Source of the DNA: Flavobacteriaceae bacterium
Lineage (GTDB): Bacteria; Bacteroidota; Bacteroidia; Flavobacteriales; Flavobacteriaceae
Length of the DNA: 23,209 bases
Assembly: GCA_029238555.1 (NCBI GenBank)
Contig: JAQWFV010000153.1
Coordinates: 1-23,209 of the forward strand
Direction: 5' to 3'
The notes under the pieces were generated by a model that was not told the origin of the DNA, ran no database searches, and saw nothing but the letters and a program-made list of their open reading frames with translations. This document shows positions 16,649 to 23,209 of this stretch, one piece after another. How positions within the stretch are numbered: position 1 is the stretch's first letter; each line of letters begins with the position of its first letter. The translations under genes were made by a program, and so were the position numbers.

Positions 16649-17908
16649 ATGAGAGATCTTTTCGAAAGAATTAAAGAAAATAAAGGGCCATTAGGAAAAT
16701 GGGCCTCACAGGCAGAAGGTTATTTTGTATTCCCTAAATTAGAAGGTCCTATATCTAATAGAATGTCTTTTAGGGGAAAAGAAGTGATTACCTGGAGTAT
16801 TAATGATTACTTAGGATTGGCTAATTTACCCGAGATTAAAGCGGTGGACGGTGCAGCTGCTTTAGAGCATGGTGCTGCTTACCCAATGGGGGCTAGAATG
16901 ATGAGTGGTCACACTGATTTTCATGAGCAATTGCAAAATGAATTGGCTGAATTTGTGGAAAAAGAGGCTGCATACCTTTTAAACTTCGGTTATCAGGGGA
17001 TAATGTCTACTATAGACGCATTAGTTTCTAAGGATGACATTATTGTTTATGATGTAGACGCACACGCTTGTATTATAGATGGAGTTCGTTTGCATATGGG
17101 TAAGCGATTTACCTTTAAACACAACGACATAGAGAGTTTAGAAAAAAATCTTGAACGGGCTACAAAAATGGCAGAGCAAACTGGCGGAGGGATCCTAGTG
17201 ATTTCAGAAGGCGTGTTTGGAATGCGTGGAGAGCAAGGTAAGTTAAAAGAGATTGTTGCCCTCAAGCAAAAATTTAACTTTAGATTACTGGTAGACGACG
17301 CCCACGGTTTTGGAACACTTGGTAAGACAGGTGCTGGAGCAGGTGAGGAGCAAGGCATACAGGCAGACATAGACGTTTATTTTGCCACTTTTGCAAAGTC
17401 TATGGCAGGTATAGGTGCATTTATTGCAGCAGATAAGGAAATTATTGACTACTTGAAATACAATTTGCGTTCTCAAATGTTCGCAAAGTCACTTCCAATG
17501 GTTTATGTTAAAGGAGCTCTGAAGCGATTAGACATGCTTAGAACACAACCTGAGCTCAAAGAAAACCTTTGGCGTAATGTGAATGCATTGCAATCTGGTT
17601 TAAAGGCACAAGGTTTTGATATAGGAACTACGACTAGTTGTGTTACTCCAGTTTATCTAAACGGAAGTATCCCAGAAGCTATGGCATTGGTGAAGGATCT
17701 ACGAGAAAACCACGGTATTTTTTGCTCAATTGTAGTCTATCCTGTAATTCCTAAAGGATTGATTTTGTTGAGATTAATTCCAACAGCAACTCATACACAA
17801 GAAGATATAGACCTCACTTTAACCGCTTTTTCAGCGATTAGAGAGCGTTTAGAAAATGGTACTTATAAAAGACTTTCTGCAGCAGTAAGTGCTGCTATGG
17901 GAGAATAG
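16649..17908 (+). CDS. capB: Alpha-oxoamine synthase family enzyme, probable cysteate-C-fatty acyltransferase (CapB)
   Basis: A 419-residue PLP enzyme of the family of serine palmitoyltransferase, KBL and AONS, which condense an amino acid with an acyl-CoA and release CO2. Marks (numbered from ATG 16649): SINDYLGL (50-57), GARMMSGHTDFHEQL (81-95), DVDAHACIIDG (135-145, His139 stacking on PLP), DDAHG (216-220), Schiff-base Lys250 in ATFAKSMAGIGAF, and IPTATHT (377-383). Next to a CBS-like CapA, the natural reading is condensation of cysteate with a branched acyl-CoA to 3-dehydrocapnine, first step of sulfonolipid formation, as shown for Capnocytophaga CapB and Flavobacterium johnsoniae. Serine palmitoyltransferase or 2-amino-3-ketobutyrate ligase activity is the alternative. 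The reductase CapC is not in the window. The ATG at 16649 is preferred because the promoter lies just before it. Confidence 0.78.
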   Translation: MRDLFERIKENKGPLGKWASQAEGYFVFPKLEGPISNRMSFRGKEVITWSINDYLGLANLPEIKAVDGAAALEHGAAYPMGARMMSGHTDFHEQLQNELAEFVEKEAAYLLNFGYQGIMSTIDALVSKDDIIVYDVDAHACIIDGVRLHMGKRFTFKHNDIESLEKNLERATKMAEQTGGGILVISEGVFGMRGEQGKLKEIVALKQKFNFRLLVDDAHGFGTLGKTGAGAGEEQGIQADIDVYFATFAKSMAGIGAFIAADKEIIDYLKYNLRSQMFAKSLPMVYVKGALKRLDMLRTQPELKENLWRNVNALQSGLKAQGFDIGTTTSCVTPVYLNGSIPEAMALVKDLRENHGIFCSIVVYPVIPKGLILLRLIPTATHTQEDIDLTLTAFSAIRERLENGTYKRLSAAVSAAMGE

Positions 17909-17934
17909 AGGTCTTTTTAAGAATACAAACACAC

Positions 17935-17971
17935 AAAAAAAGCCTGATAGTTTTACTATCAGGCTTTTTTT
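17935..17971. terminator. Bidirectional intrinsic terminator after capB
   Basis: Stem AGCCTGATAG (17941-17950) / CTATCAGGCT (17956-17965), loop TTTTA, with A-run before and a T-run of 7 after. Its edge touches the TAA of the convergent GNAT-like gene (17970-17972). Confidence 0.93.
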
Positions 17972-19088
17972 ATAAGGATTTTTTATAAGTCCTTCTGCGC
18001 TTGTGTACTTTCGGATCAAAAGCACTCCATAAATTCTTTATAGCAATATTTTCTTCTAGTTCAGGGGTTCTGATACATTTTTCAATGCCTCTCTTATTGC
18101 AGGCAATCCAACATTCATGAAAAAGAATGGCTGTTAGTCCTTTGTTCTGATATTTAGGGTGCACTCCAATGAGGTAAAAAATAATGTCTTTAGATTTTTT
18201 TCTCGCTCTCAGTAAGTGAAACAATCCAAAGGGAAACAAACGTCCATTGGCTTTTTGTAAGGCTTTTGAAAAGGAGGGCATTAGAATGGCAAAGGCCACT
18301 AAGTTGTCTTCCTCATCAAACACAAATTTTATGAATTCTGGATTAATGAAAGACAAGTATCTCTTAGTGAAAAACGACTTTTGCACCTCTGTGATTGGTA
18401 CAAATGAAGACAAATTTGCATAGCTTTCATTAAATAAATCGAACATTTTATCTGCGTAAGGTAAAATGTCTTTGGTCTTGGTAAAATTAAGCGCTCTGAG
18501 CTTATAACGTCTCTTGATGAGTTCCTGCGCCTTATTAAAAAGGCTTGGATCTATATTGCTAAATGGAAAGATATTTTCCATATATTCCTTTTCCTTGACA
18601 AATCCTAATGATTCAAAATGTGCTGCGTAATACGGGTGGTTATACCAAGTAATCATGGTCCCTATATGATCAAAACCCTCAATAAGACAACCAACCTTGT
18701 CTAGGTTAGAAAAACCTACTGGACCCTCCATATAGGTTAATTCGTGTTCACGGCCAATCGCGGCAACTTTTTCGATGAGTGCTTTAGAGACTTCTTTGTT
18801 GTCGATGAAATCCATCCAACCAAAGCGCATTTTCTTTATTTTTTGCTCATTCACCTCAACCCAGTTGATCATAGCCGCTACCCTGCCTACAATTTCACCA
18901 TCCATATAAGCTAAAAAAAAACGTGCTTGAGCGGTTTTAAAAACAGGGTTAATTAAAGGATCAAAAACCTCCATTTCATCCTTGATAATAGGCGGCACCC
19001 AATACGGATTGTCTTTGTATAAAGAGAATGGAAAACAAACAAAGTTTTTGATTCCTTTCTTTCCAATAGCTTCTCTAATTTCTATCAT
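17970..19088 (-). CDS. Two-domain GNAT-like acyltransferase of unknown substrate
   Basis: A 372-residue cytoplasmic protein with two GNAT-like halves. The N-terminal half (about 1-175) has ARFFLAYMDGEIVGRVAAM (55-73) as the beta2-beta3 hairpin and HFESLGFVKEKEYMEN (157-172) at its end. The C-terminal half (about 195-372) carries IGVHPKYQNKGLTAILF (307-323), with QNKG as the CoA pyrophosphate loop, and ends in a basic segment KVHKRRRTYKK. Bacteroidetes relatives are generally called hypothetical or GNAT. It is convergent with the capB-like gene, sharing the terminator, and follows the outer-membrane barrel gene by 37 bases, so it is probably its operon partner. N-acylation of capnine or ceramide bases is one idea, since a GNAT-like ceramide synthase has been described in Caulobacter, but this is a guess. 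Confidence 0.72.
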   Translation of the reverse strand: MIEIREAIGKKGIKNFVCFPFSLYKDNPYWVPPIIKDEMEVFDPLINPVFKTAQARFFLAYMDGEIVGRVAAMINWVEVNEQKIKKMRFGWMDFIDNKEVSKALIEKVAAIGREHELTYMEGPVGFSNLDKVGCLIEGFDHIGTMITWYNHPYYAAHFESLGFVKEKEYMENIFPFSNIDPSLFNKAQELIKRRYKLRALNFTKTKDILPYADKMFDLFNESYANLSSFVPITEVQKSFFTKRYLSFINPEFIKFVFDEEDNLVAFAILMPSFSKALQKANGRLFPFGLFHLLRARKKSKDIIFYLIGVHPKYQNKGLTAILFHECWIACNKRGIEKCIRTPELEENIAIKNLWSAFDPKVHKRRRTYKKSL

Positions 19089-19125
19089 GTATCATTTTTG
19101 AATTAATTTTTGGAATCTTTTGGTG

Positions 19126-20016
19126 TTAATGCCTGTCTAACCTGTAAGAAAATCCAAGCCCAATGATTTCCCTAGAGGGTTCATTTTGAAAGTTTATTCC
19201 GGTATAAAGATCAAATTGGAGGTTCTTTCTAAACAAGAAAGCACCGCCTGTCCGGATAATTTGCTCTTCTGAGTTGTTAAATATACTGTATTGACCCTCT
19301 ACAAATACACTCCATTTTCTTTTAATAGCATAGGAAAGTGACGCTAGGACTGTTTTTTCTTCTAAAGATTCCGAGCCAATAAAGTCGTAAATCCAATTGA
19401 GTATGAGCACCATTTTTGGGGTTAAATGGCTTTGAGTAACAACCATAATCCTAGGTACTATAGAGGGATTGTCCTTCAAGTATAGACTTTGTTCTAGACT
19501 TATGTTTGCCCCAGCATAAAGGGCTACAGCAGGTAAGATATTTCGCCACCTAAATCCGTTGTTCTTTTTCCAACTATACACATTAATGGGTCTATTTTCA
19601 GGATTTTTAAATGGATCGAACAACATGATTTTTGCACCAATTCTATTTGAGGTGAATCCTTGATCAATACCAATTTTACCTCCTGGAATTGGGCTGGTAG
19701 AAAACTCCATAGTGTAGGATCCCTCGTATATAAGTTCTAAGGCCTCTGAAAATAACCCCACTCTCAAGGCCAAGTTTCCATTATTAAAAAGGGATTCGGA
19801 TTCAAAGGTTTCACCTCTTAACCGATCTACACTAAAACCACTTTCTATCTGATACACCCTTTTACCCACACTATACGCTCCTGTACTATTTCCTGGATTG
19901 TTGGAGTTTATAATATCTGTGTACTGTGAAAAACCACAAAAACTGAATAGGAACCCAAGGGTAAATAAGCTCATTTTAAGTATTGATGGGCTTTGAAATA
20001 TGGGTTTTTTATGCAT
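19126..20016 (-). CDS. Predicted outer-membrane beta-barrel protein (transporter-like)
   Basis: A 296-residue exported protein. The signal peptide is best read from Met15 (ATG at 19974; hydrophobic SLFTLGFLFSFCGFS, cleavage before QYTD), so translation may start there rather than at 20016. The mature part is rich in alternating hydrophobic and Gly/Asn/Ser residues. It has many short strand-like segments (YQIESGFSVDR, LALRVGLFSE, KWSVFVEGQYSIF, LQFDLYTGINF) and ends in GLGFSYRLDRH, typical of an outer-membrane barrel. It resembles the family annotated as transporter or phenol/meta-pathway outer-membrane protein (PF13557); the actual substrate is not known. First gene of a minus-strand unit with the GNAT-like gene. 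Divergent from the DUF4834 gene across a 76-base gap. Confidence 0.72.
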   Translation of the reverse strand: MHKKPIFQSPSILKMSLFTLGFLFSFCGFSQYTDIINSNNPGNSTGAYSVGKRVYQIESGFSVDRLRGETFESESLFNNGNLALRVGLFSEALELIYEGSYTMEFSTSPIPGGKIGIDQGFTSNRIGAKIMLFDPFKNPENRPINVYSWKKNNGFRWRNILPAVALYAGANISLEQSLYLKDNPSIVPRIMVVTQSHLTPKMVLILNWIYDFIGSESLEEKTVLASLSYAIKRKWSVFVEGQYSIFNNSEEQIIRTGGAFLFRKNLQFDLYTGINFQNEPSREIIGLGFSYRLDRH

Positions 20017-20046
20017 TTTAAGATTATTTTAATCCCACACAAGCTT

Positions 20047-20073
20047 TTGTGCAGTTGTAGAATTGTATTTTTG
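20047..20073 (+). promoter_or_regulatory. Candidate promoter for the DUF4834-yfhO-glycosyltransferase unit
   Basis: TATTTTTG (20066-20073), an exact TAnnTTTG; TTG at 20047-20049 lies 16 bases upstream, slightly short. The imperfect palindrome CACAA-GCTT-TTGTG (20038-20051) overlaps the -33 region. Confidence 0.45.
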
Positions 20074-20092
20074 GATAAATTTAATAAAGATA

Positions 20093-20341
20093 ATGGGTTT
20101 TTTAAGTACACTTCTCTATATACTGTTGGGGTTTTATGTTTTTAAATGGCTTTTGAGATTATTTGCCCCTAAAATCATGGCATTTGCCTTAAAAAGATTA
20201 CAGAAAAAAATGAATGATTCTTTCACTGGTTTTACAGAAAATCAAGGAGCAGCACAGCAGCAGGATACTTCAAAAAAGCCCCCTATTGCCAAAGAAAAAA
20301 CACCTGTTGGGGAGTATATAGATTTTGAAGAAATTGAATAA
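20093..20341 (+). CDS. DUF4834 family small membrane protein
   Basis: An 82-residue protein (MGFLSTLLYILLGFY start) with one N-terminal transmembrane helix (about 2-20), an amphipathic basic region (about 22-45, RLFAPKIMAFALKRLQKKM), a Gln/Lys-rich linker and the conserved acidic end VGEYIDFEEIE that characterises DUF4834 in Bacteroidetes. Function is unknown. The TTG at 20063 is rejected as start because it lies before the -7 element. The stop at 20341 is 8 bases before the ATG of the YfhO gene, so they are one operon; the family commonly neighbours YfhO in these genomes by my recollection. Confidence 0.8.
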   Translation: MGFLSTLLYILLGFYVFKWLLRLFAPKIMAFALKRLQKKMNDSFTGFTENQGAAQQQDTSKKPPIAKEKTPVGEYIDFEEIE

Positions 20342-20349
20342 CTTAGGGC

Positions 20350-22872
20350 ATGAATAATTTTATTGACAAAGCCATATTATACAGCATCTTAAAAGGGTTT
20401 GGGGTGCTTTTCCTTTTTGCAGTTGTTTCTGTTTCTTTTTTTTATCCTGTGTTGCAAGACAAACAAATTGAACAATCAGATATAGTTCAATACACAGGAA
20501 TGGCTAAAGAGCAAAATGACTTTAGGTCACAAAATGGAGCGGAGCCTTATTGGACCAACAGTGCTTTTGGGGGTATGCCTACCTTTCAATTAGGGGCGCA
20601 ATTTCCTAATAATTTAATAAAATCCCTAGACAGGGCAATTCGTTTTCTTCCCCGTCCGGCAGATTATTTATTCGTGTACTTTTTAGGTTTTTATTTGCTG
20701 CTCTGTAGCCTTAAAATTGACTACAGGATCGCTGTGTTAGGCGCTTTAGCTTATGGTTTTTCCACGTATTTTATCATAATATTAGGAGTAGGGCACAACG
20801 CCAAAGCCCATGCTTTGGGTTATATGCCCATGGTTTTGGCTGGTATTTTATGGGCATTTGATAAAAAATATTGGTTGGGATTTGGTGTAACAGCCCTTGC
20901 TATGGGTTTAGAAATTGTAGCCAACCATGTACAAATGACTTTTTACTTTATGCTGTTGGTGCTCATTTTAGGAATTGTTTTCTTATGGTTTGCTTTTAAA
21001 GAAAAACAGCTCAAATCATTTTTTAAAACAGTGGGCATATTACTCTTTGCAGTACTGCTTGGTATTGGGATGAATGCCTCCATGTTACTCTCTACGAAGG
21101 AATATGCAGATTGGAGTACTAGAGGACCCTCTCCAGTGACAATTGCACCAGATGGTAGCCTGAAAGGCCCTAGTTCAGGACTGGATAAAGACTATATAAC
21201 CTATTATTCCTATGGTCCTTTAGAGTCACTAAACTTAATGGTTCCAAGACTTACAGGGGGCTCATTTAAAGAATCACTAGGAAAAGAGTCAAATACCTAT
21301 GAATTTTTAATAGCCCAGGGTGTCTCTGCTAATAATGCATTGGATTTTTCTAGTAATCTACCGCTGTATTGGGGTCCACAGCCCCCGACATCTGGTCCTG
21401 CTTACTTAGGTATTAGTATTGTTGCCTTATTTTTTATTGGTTTTTTATTGTATAAAAATAAGCTGCGTTGGGTTTTTTTAATTGGGGCAATATTCACCCT
21501 CATGCTTTCTTGGGGTAAGTTTTTTATGCCACTCACGGATCTAATGATTGATTATTTCCCTTTGTATGACAAATTTAGAGCAGTTTCGTCCATTCAAGTA
21601 ATTGTGGCACTATGTGTGCCTGCTTTAGCTAGTATTGGTTTGAACTACTTATTGGTAAAAAAAGACCTAAAGGAATTAGATAAATTAAAAGCGATCAGAC
21701 TCGCGGCAGCTGTTTTTGCGGTACTATTAACACTTATATTTGGAGTGAGTTTTATACTAGATTATCAAGGGAACTCAGATGCTCAATTAGCCGCCATGTA
21801 TGGCGATGCACTTTTAGAGGTCATTCAAAATGACCGGGCTTTTGCCTTAAGGTCAGACCTAATACGATCTTTTCTGTTACTTTCAATACTCCTCGGTGGT
21901 TTATGGTGGGGAATTAAAAAGCAGTGGCGTCTACTCAAAATACTTGCTTTAGTAAGTATTGTTATTCTCATAGATCTAATAGGTGTAGCCAAGCGCTATG
22001 TAAACGCAGACAATTTTGTTTCTGCAGCAAAAGTGACTCAGCCATTTACAGCTAATGCCATAGACAAAGAGATCTTAAAAGACACGACTATTTACCGTGT
22101 TTATGACATGTCAGAGGGTATTAACGGGGCTAGAACTTCCTATTTCCATAAATCAATAGGGGGTTACCATGCGGCCAAGCCTAGAGCAATAGAAGACCTA
22201 TTTGAATTTCATATTTACCAAAGTCATTTGGAAATTTTACACATGTTAAATGTAAAGTACGTTATCCAGCCTTCTGAAACCGGCACCCCAAGTTTGGCCA
22301 TTAATCAAAATGCTAATGGGAATGCTTGGTTTGTAAAAGAATTGGTGGGTGCTAAAGACCACAACGATTGGTTGCAAGGACTCAATGAATTAAATACAAA
22401 ATCTCAGGCAAGCTTGCTTTTGAGTGATGTAGAAATTTTTAAAGAAAATGGTTTAATTCAGTCCAATACTACTAGTGGAGCCTATATTATAGGCCCTTCA
22501 AAAGAGGATAATTCACCTAATAATTCATTAAATGATCAAGAAATAATACCGTCTATTGATTTAATCTCCTACAGTCCTAATCGAATGATTTACCAATCCA
22601 ATCATTCGGATAGAGGCTTTGCTGTTTTTTCGGAAATGCACTATCCATCTGGTTGGACAGCAAGTGTAGATGGGGAATTGGTGCCCATAAAAAAAGTGAA
22701 CTATGCTTTAAGGGGTATTGAGGTGCCTGAAGGTTCACATAAAATTGTTTTTGACTATAAGCCTGAAGTAGTTTACAAGAGCAGTAGAATAGCCCTTTCA
22801 AGCTATGTTGTATTTATACTCATAGTTGGACTAGGCATTTATTTTGGAATTAAAGCAAAGTCTATTCAATAG
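20350..22872 (+). CDS. YfhO family integral membrane protein (GT-C-like glycosyltransferase)
   Basis: An 840-residue polytopic inner-membrane protein with about a dozen hydrophobic helices in the first two thirds (clear ones at about 13-33, 108-125, 188-215 and 224-243), a soluble periplasmic region in the last third (about 570-805) and a final helix (about 815-834). The early loop has EQSDIVQYTGM (41-51) and WTNSAFGGMPTFQ (68-80), the usual YfhO pattern of an acidic residue in the first extracytoplasmic loop, as in GT-C lipid-linked-sugar glycosyltransferases. YfhO proteins add sugars to surface polymers in Gram-positive bacteria; the Bacteroidetes substrate is not established. A glycosyltransferase gene follows by 26 bases, suggesting a surface-glycan role. 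Confidence 0.88.
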   Translation: MNNFIDKAILYSILKGFGVLFLFAVVSVSFFYPVLQDKQIEQSDIVQYTGMAKEQNDFRSQNGAEPYWTNSAFGGMPTFQLGAQFPNNLIKSLDRAIRFLPRPADYLFVYFLGFYLLLCSLKIDYRIAVLGALAYGFSTYFIIILGVGHNAKAHALGYMPMVLAGILWAFDKKYWLGFGVTALAMGLEIVANHVQMTFYFMLLVLILGIVFLWFAFKEKQLKSFFKTVGILLFAVLLGIGMNASMLLSTKEYADWSTRGPSPVTIAPDGSLKGPSSGLDKDYITYYSYGPLESLNLMVPRLTGGSFKESLGKESNTYEFLIAQGVSANNALDFSSNLPLYWGPQPPTSGPAYLGISIVALFFIGFLLYKNKLRWVFLIGAIFTLMLSWGKFFMPLTDLMIDYFPLYDKFRAVSSIQVIVALCVPALASIGLNYLLVKKDLKELDKLKAIRLAAAVFAVLLTLIFGVSFILDYQGNSDAQLAAMYGDALLEVIQNDRAFALRSDLIRSFLLLSILLGGLWWGIKKQWRLLKILALVSIVILIDLIGVAKRYVNADNFVSAAKVTQPFTANAIDKEILKDTTIYRVYDMSEGINGARTSYFHKSIGGYHAAKPRAIEDLFEFHIYQSHLEILHMLNVKYVIQPSETGTPSLAINQNANGNAWFVKELVGAKDHNDWLQGLNELNTKSQASLLLSDVEIFKENGLIQSNTTSGAYIIGPSKEDNSPNNSLNDQEIIPSIDLISYSPNRMIYQSNHSDRGFAVFSEMHYPSGWTASVDGELVPIKKVNYALRGIEVPEGSHKIVFDYKPEVVYKSSRIALSSYVVFILIVGLGIYFGIKAKSIQ

Positions 22873-22898
22873 CTACTGATTGTTTAAGGATCAACCCA

Positions 22899-23209
22899 AT
22901 GGAAGAAAAGAGGAACAACCAAATAAACATCAATGCCAATTCTAAGGTATTGTTGATAGCCTATTATTGGCCTCCAGCTGGAGGACCAGGGGTGCAACGG
23001 TGGTTTCATTTTGTAAGACATTTGCCTTCATTTGGTATAACTCCAGTAGTTTATGTTCCTGAAAACCCGCAATACCCTATTGTAGATCAGTCTTTGACAG
23101 AAGATTTACCCAAAGAAGTTATTCTAATTAAAAGACCCATTTCCGAACCTTATAAATGGATTTCTTGGTTGTTTAAAAAAAAGACCCAACAATTGAGCCA
23201 AGGTTTGAT
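22899..23209 (+). CDS. Glycosyltransferase (GT4-like), N-terminal fragment cut by the window end
   Basis: An ATG at 22899 opens a frame that runs to the last base (103 full codons). After a polar N-terminus (MEEKRNNQINI) comes VLLIAYYWPPAGGPGVQRW (17-35), the N-terminal beta strand and Gly-rich donor loop motif of Bacteroidetes glycosyltransferases of the GT4/family-1 type, followed by FVRHLPSFGITPVVYVPENP. The catalytic C-terminal Rossmann half is outside the window. It starts 26 bases after the YfhO gene with no terminator and is likely the third gene of the unit; the target sugar or acceptor cannot be told. Confidence 0.88.
   Translation, partial: MEEKRNNQININANSKVLLIAYYWPPAGGPGVQRWFHFVRHLPSFGITPVVYVPENPQYPIVDQSLTEDLPKEVILIKRPISEPYKWISWLFKKKTQQLSQGL

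Noticed and set aside
17047..17370. 107-residue frame antisense to the CapB-like gene
   Set aside because: Shadow frame rich in Ser/Pro/Cys inside a confident PLP enzyme gene; no supporting signals.
20063..20092. TTG start adding 10 residues to the DUF4834 protein
   Set aside because: It precedes the likely -7 element (20066-20073); the ATG at 20093 gives a protein that starts directly with its membrane helix.
1..23209. Mobile elements, prophage, CRISPR, toxin-antitoxin or defence genes
   Set aside because: No transposase, integrase, direct-repeat array, Cas or typical defence domain was seen; every long frame has a housekeeping, envelope or metabolic reading.

Overview
This window is a compact, low-GC stretch of chromosome from a member of the Bacteroidetes, most likely a marine Flavobacteriaceae. 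The evidence is: promoters of the type TAnnTTTG (the sigma-ABfr -7 element) in front of several genes; short leaders with almost no Shine-Dalgarno sequences; OMP_b-brl_3 type TonB-linked barrels; DUF4834 and YfhO-type membrane proteins; and an adjacent capA/capB-like pair for sulfonolipid synthesis. I see no insertion sequences, prophage genes, CRISPR arrays, tRNA or rRNA genes. No intergenic gap exceeds about 150 bases.

Layout. (1) 1-2732: the 3' part of the ABC-F translation factor gene ettA on +, facing a two-gene minus-strand unit (GNAT acetyltransferase, then an exported metallo-beta-lactamase-fold protein). (2) 2846-5507: a membrane-anchored coiled-coil protein on +, facing fumC on -. 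A divergent promoter region then separates fumC from a 56-residue membrane protein gene on + that is easy to miss. (3) 5597-9774, all on -: prfB (release factor 2) with a classical programmed +1 frameshift, then a small exported Met/Gly-rich and Lys-tailed protein that overlaps (TAATG) the gene for a TonB-receptor-like outer-membrane barrel. (4) 9896-15448, all on +: an exported zinc metalloprotease, threonine aldolase, and oligopeptidase B. These are peptide and amino-acid catabolic functions. (5) 15509-17908 on +: a cystathionine-beta-synthase-like enzyme followed by an alpha-oxoamine-synthase enzyme. Together they match the cysteate synthase (CapA) and cysteate fatty-acyltransferase (CapB) that make the sulfonolipid capnine. 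(6) 17970-20016 on -: a predicted outer-membrane barrel and a two-domain GNAT-like protein, tail-to-tail with capB. (7) 20093-23209 on +: DUF4834, YfhO family and a glycosyltransferase cut by the window end, which look like an envelope-glycan unit.

Convergent gene pairs are separated by compact palindromic terminators with T-runs on both sides (1411-1438, 3753-3771, 5531-5547, 17941-17965). The most interesting points are the sulfonolipid pair with a possible N-acyltransferase next door, the AGGAGG-driven prfB frameshift in a lineage that hardly uses Shine-Dalgarno sequences for initiation, the unlisted 56-residue membrane protein, and the Lys-tailed exported protein coupled to a TonB-type barrel. 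Gene names are assigned by recognising motifs and remembered family sequences; no database search was run.
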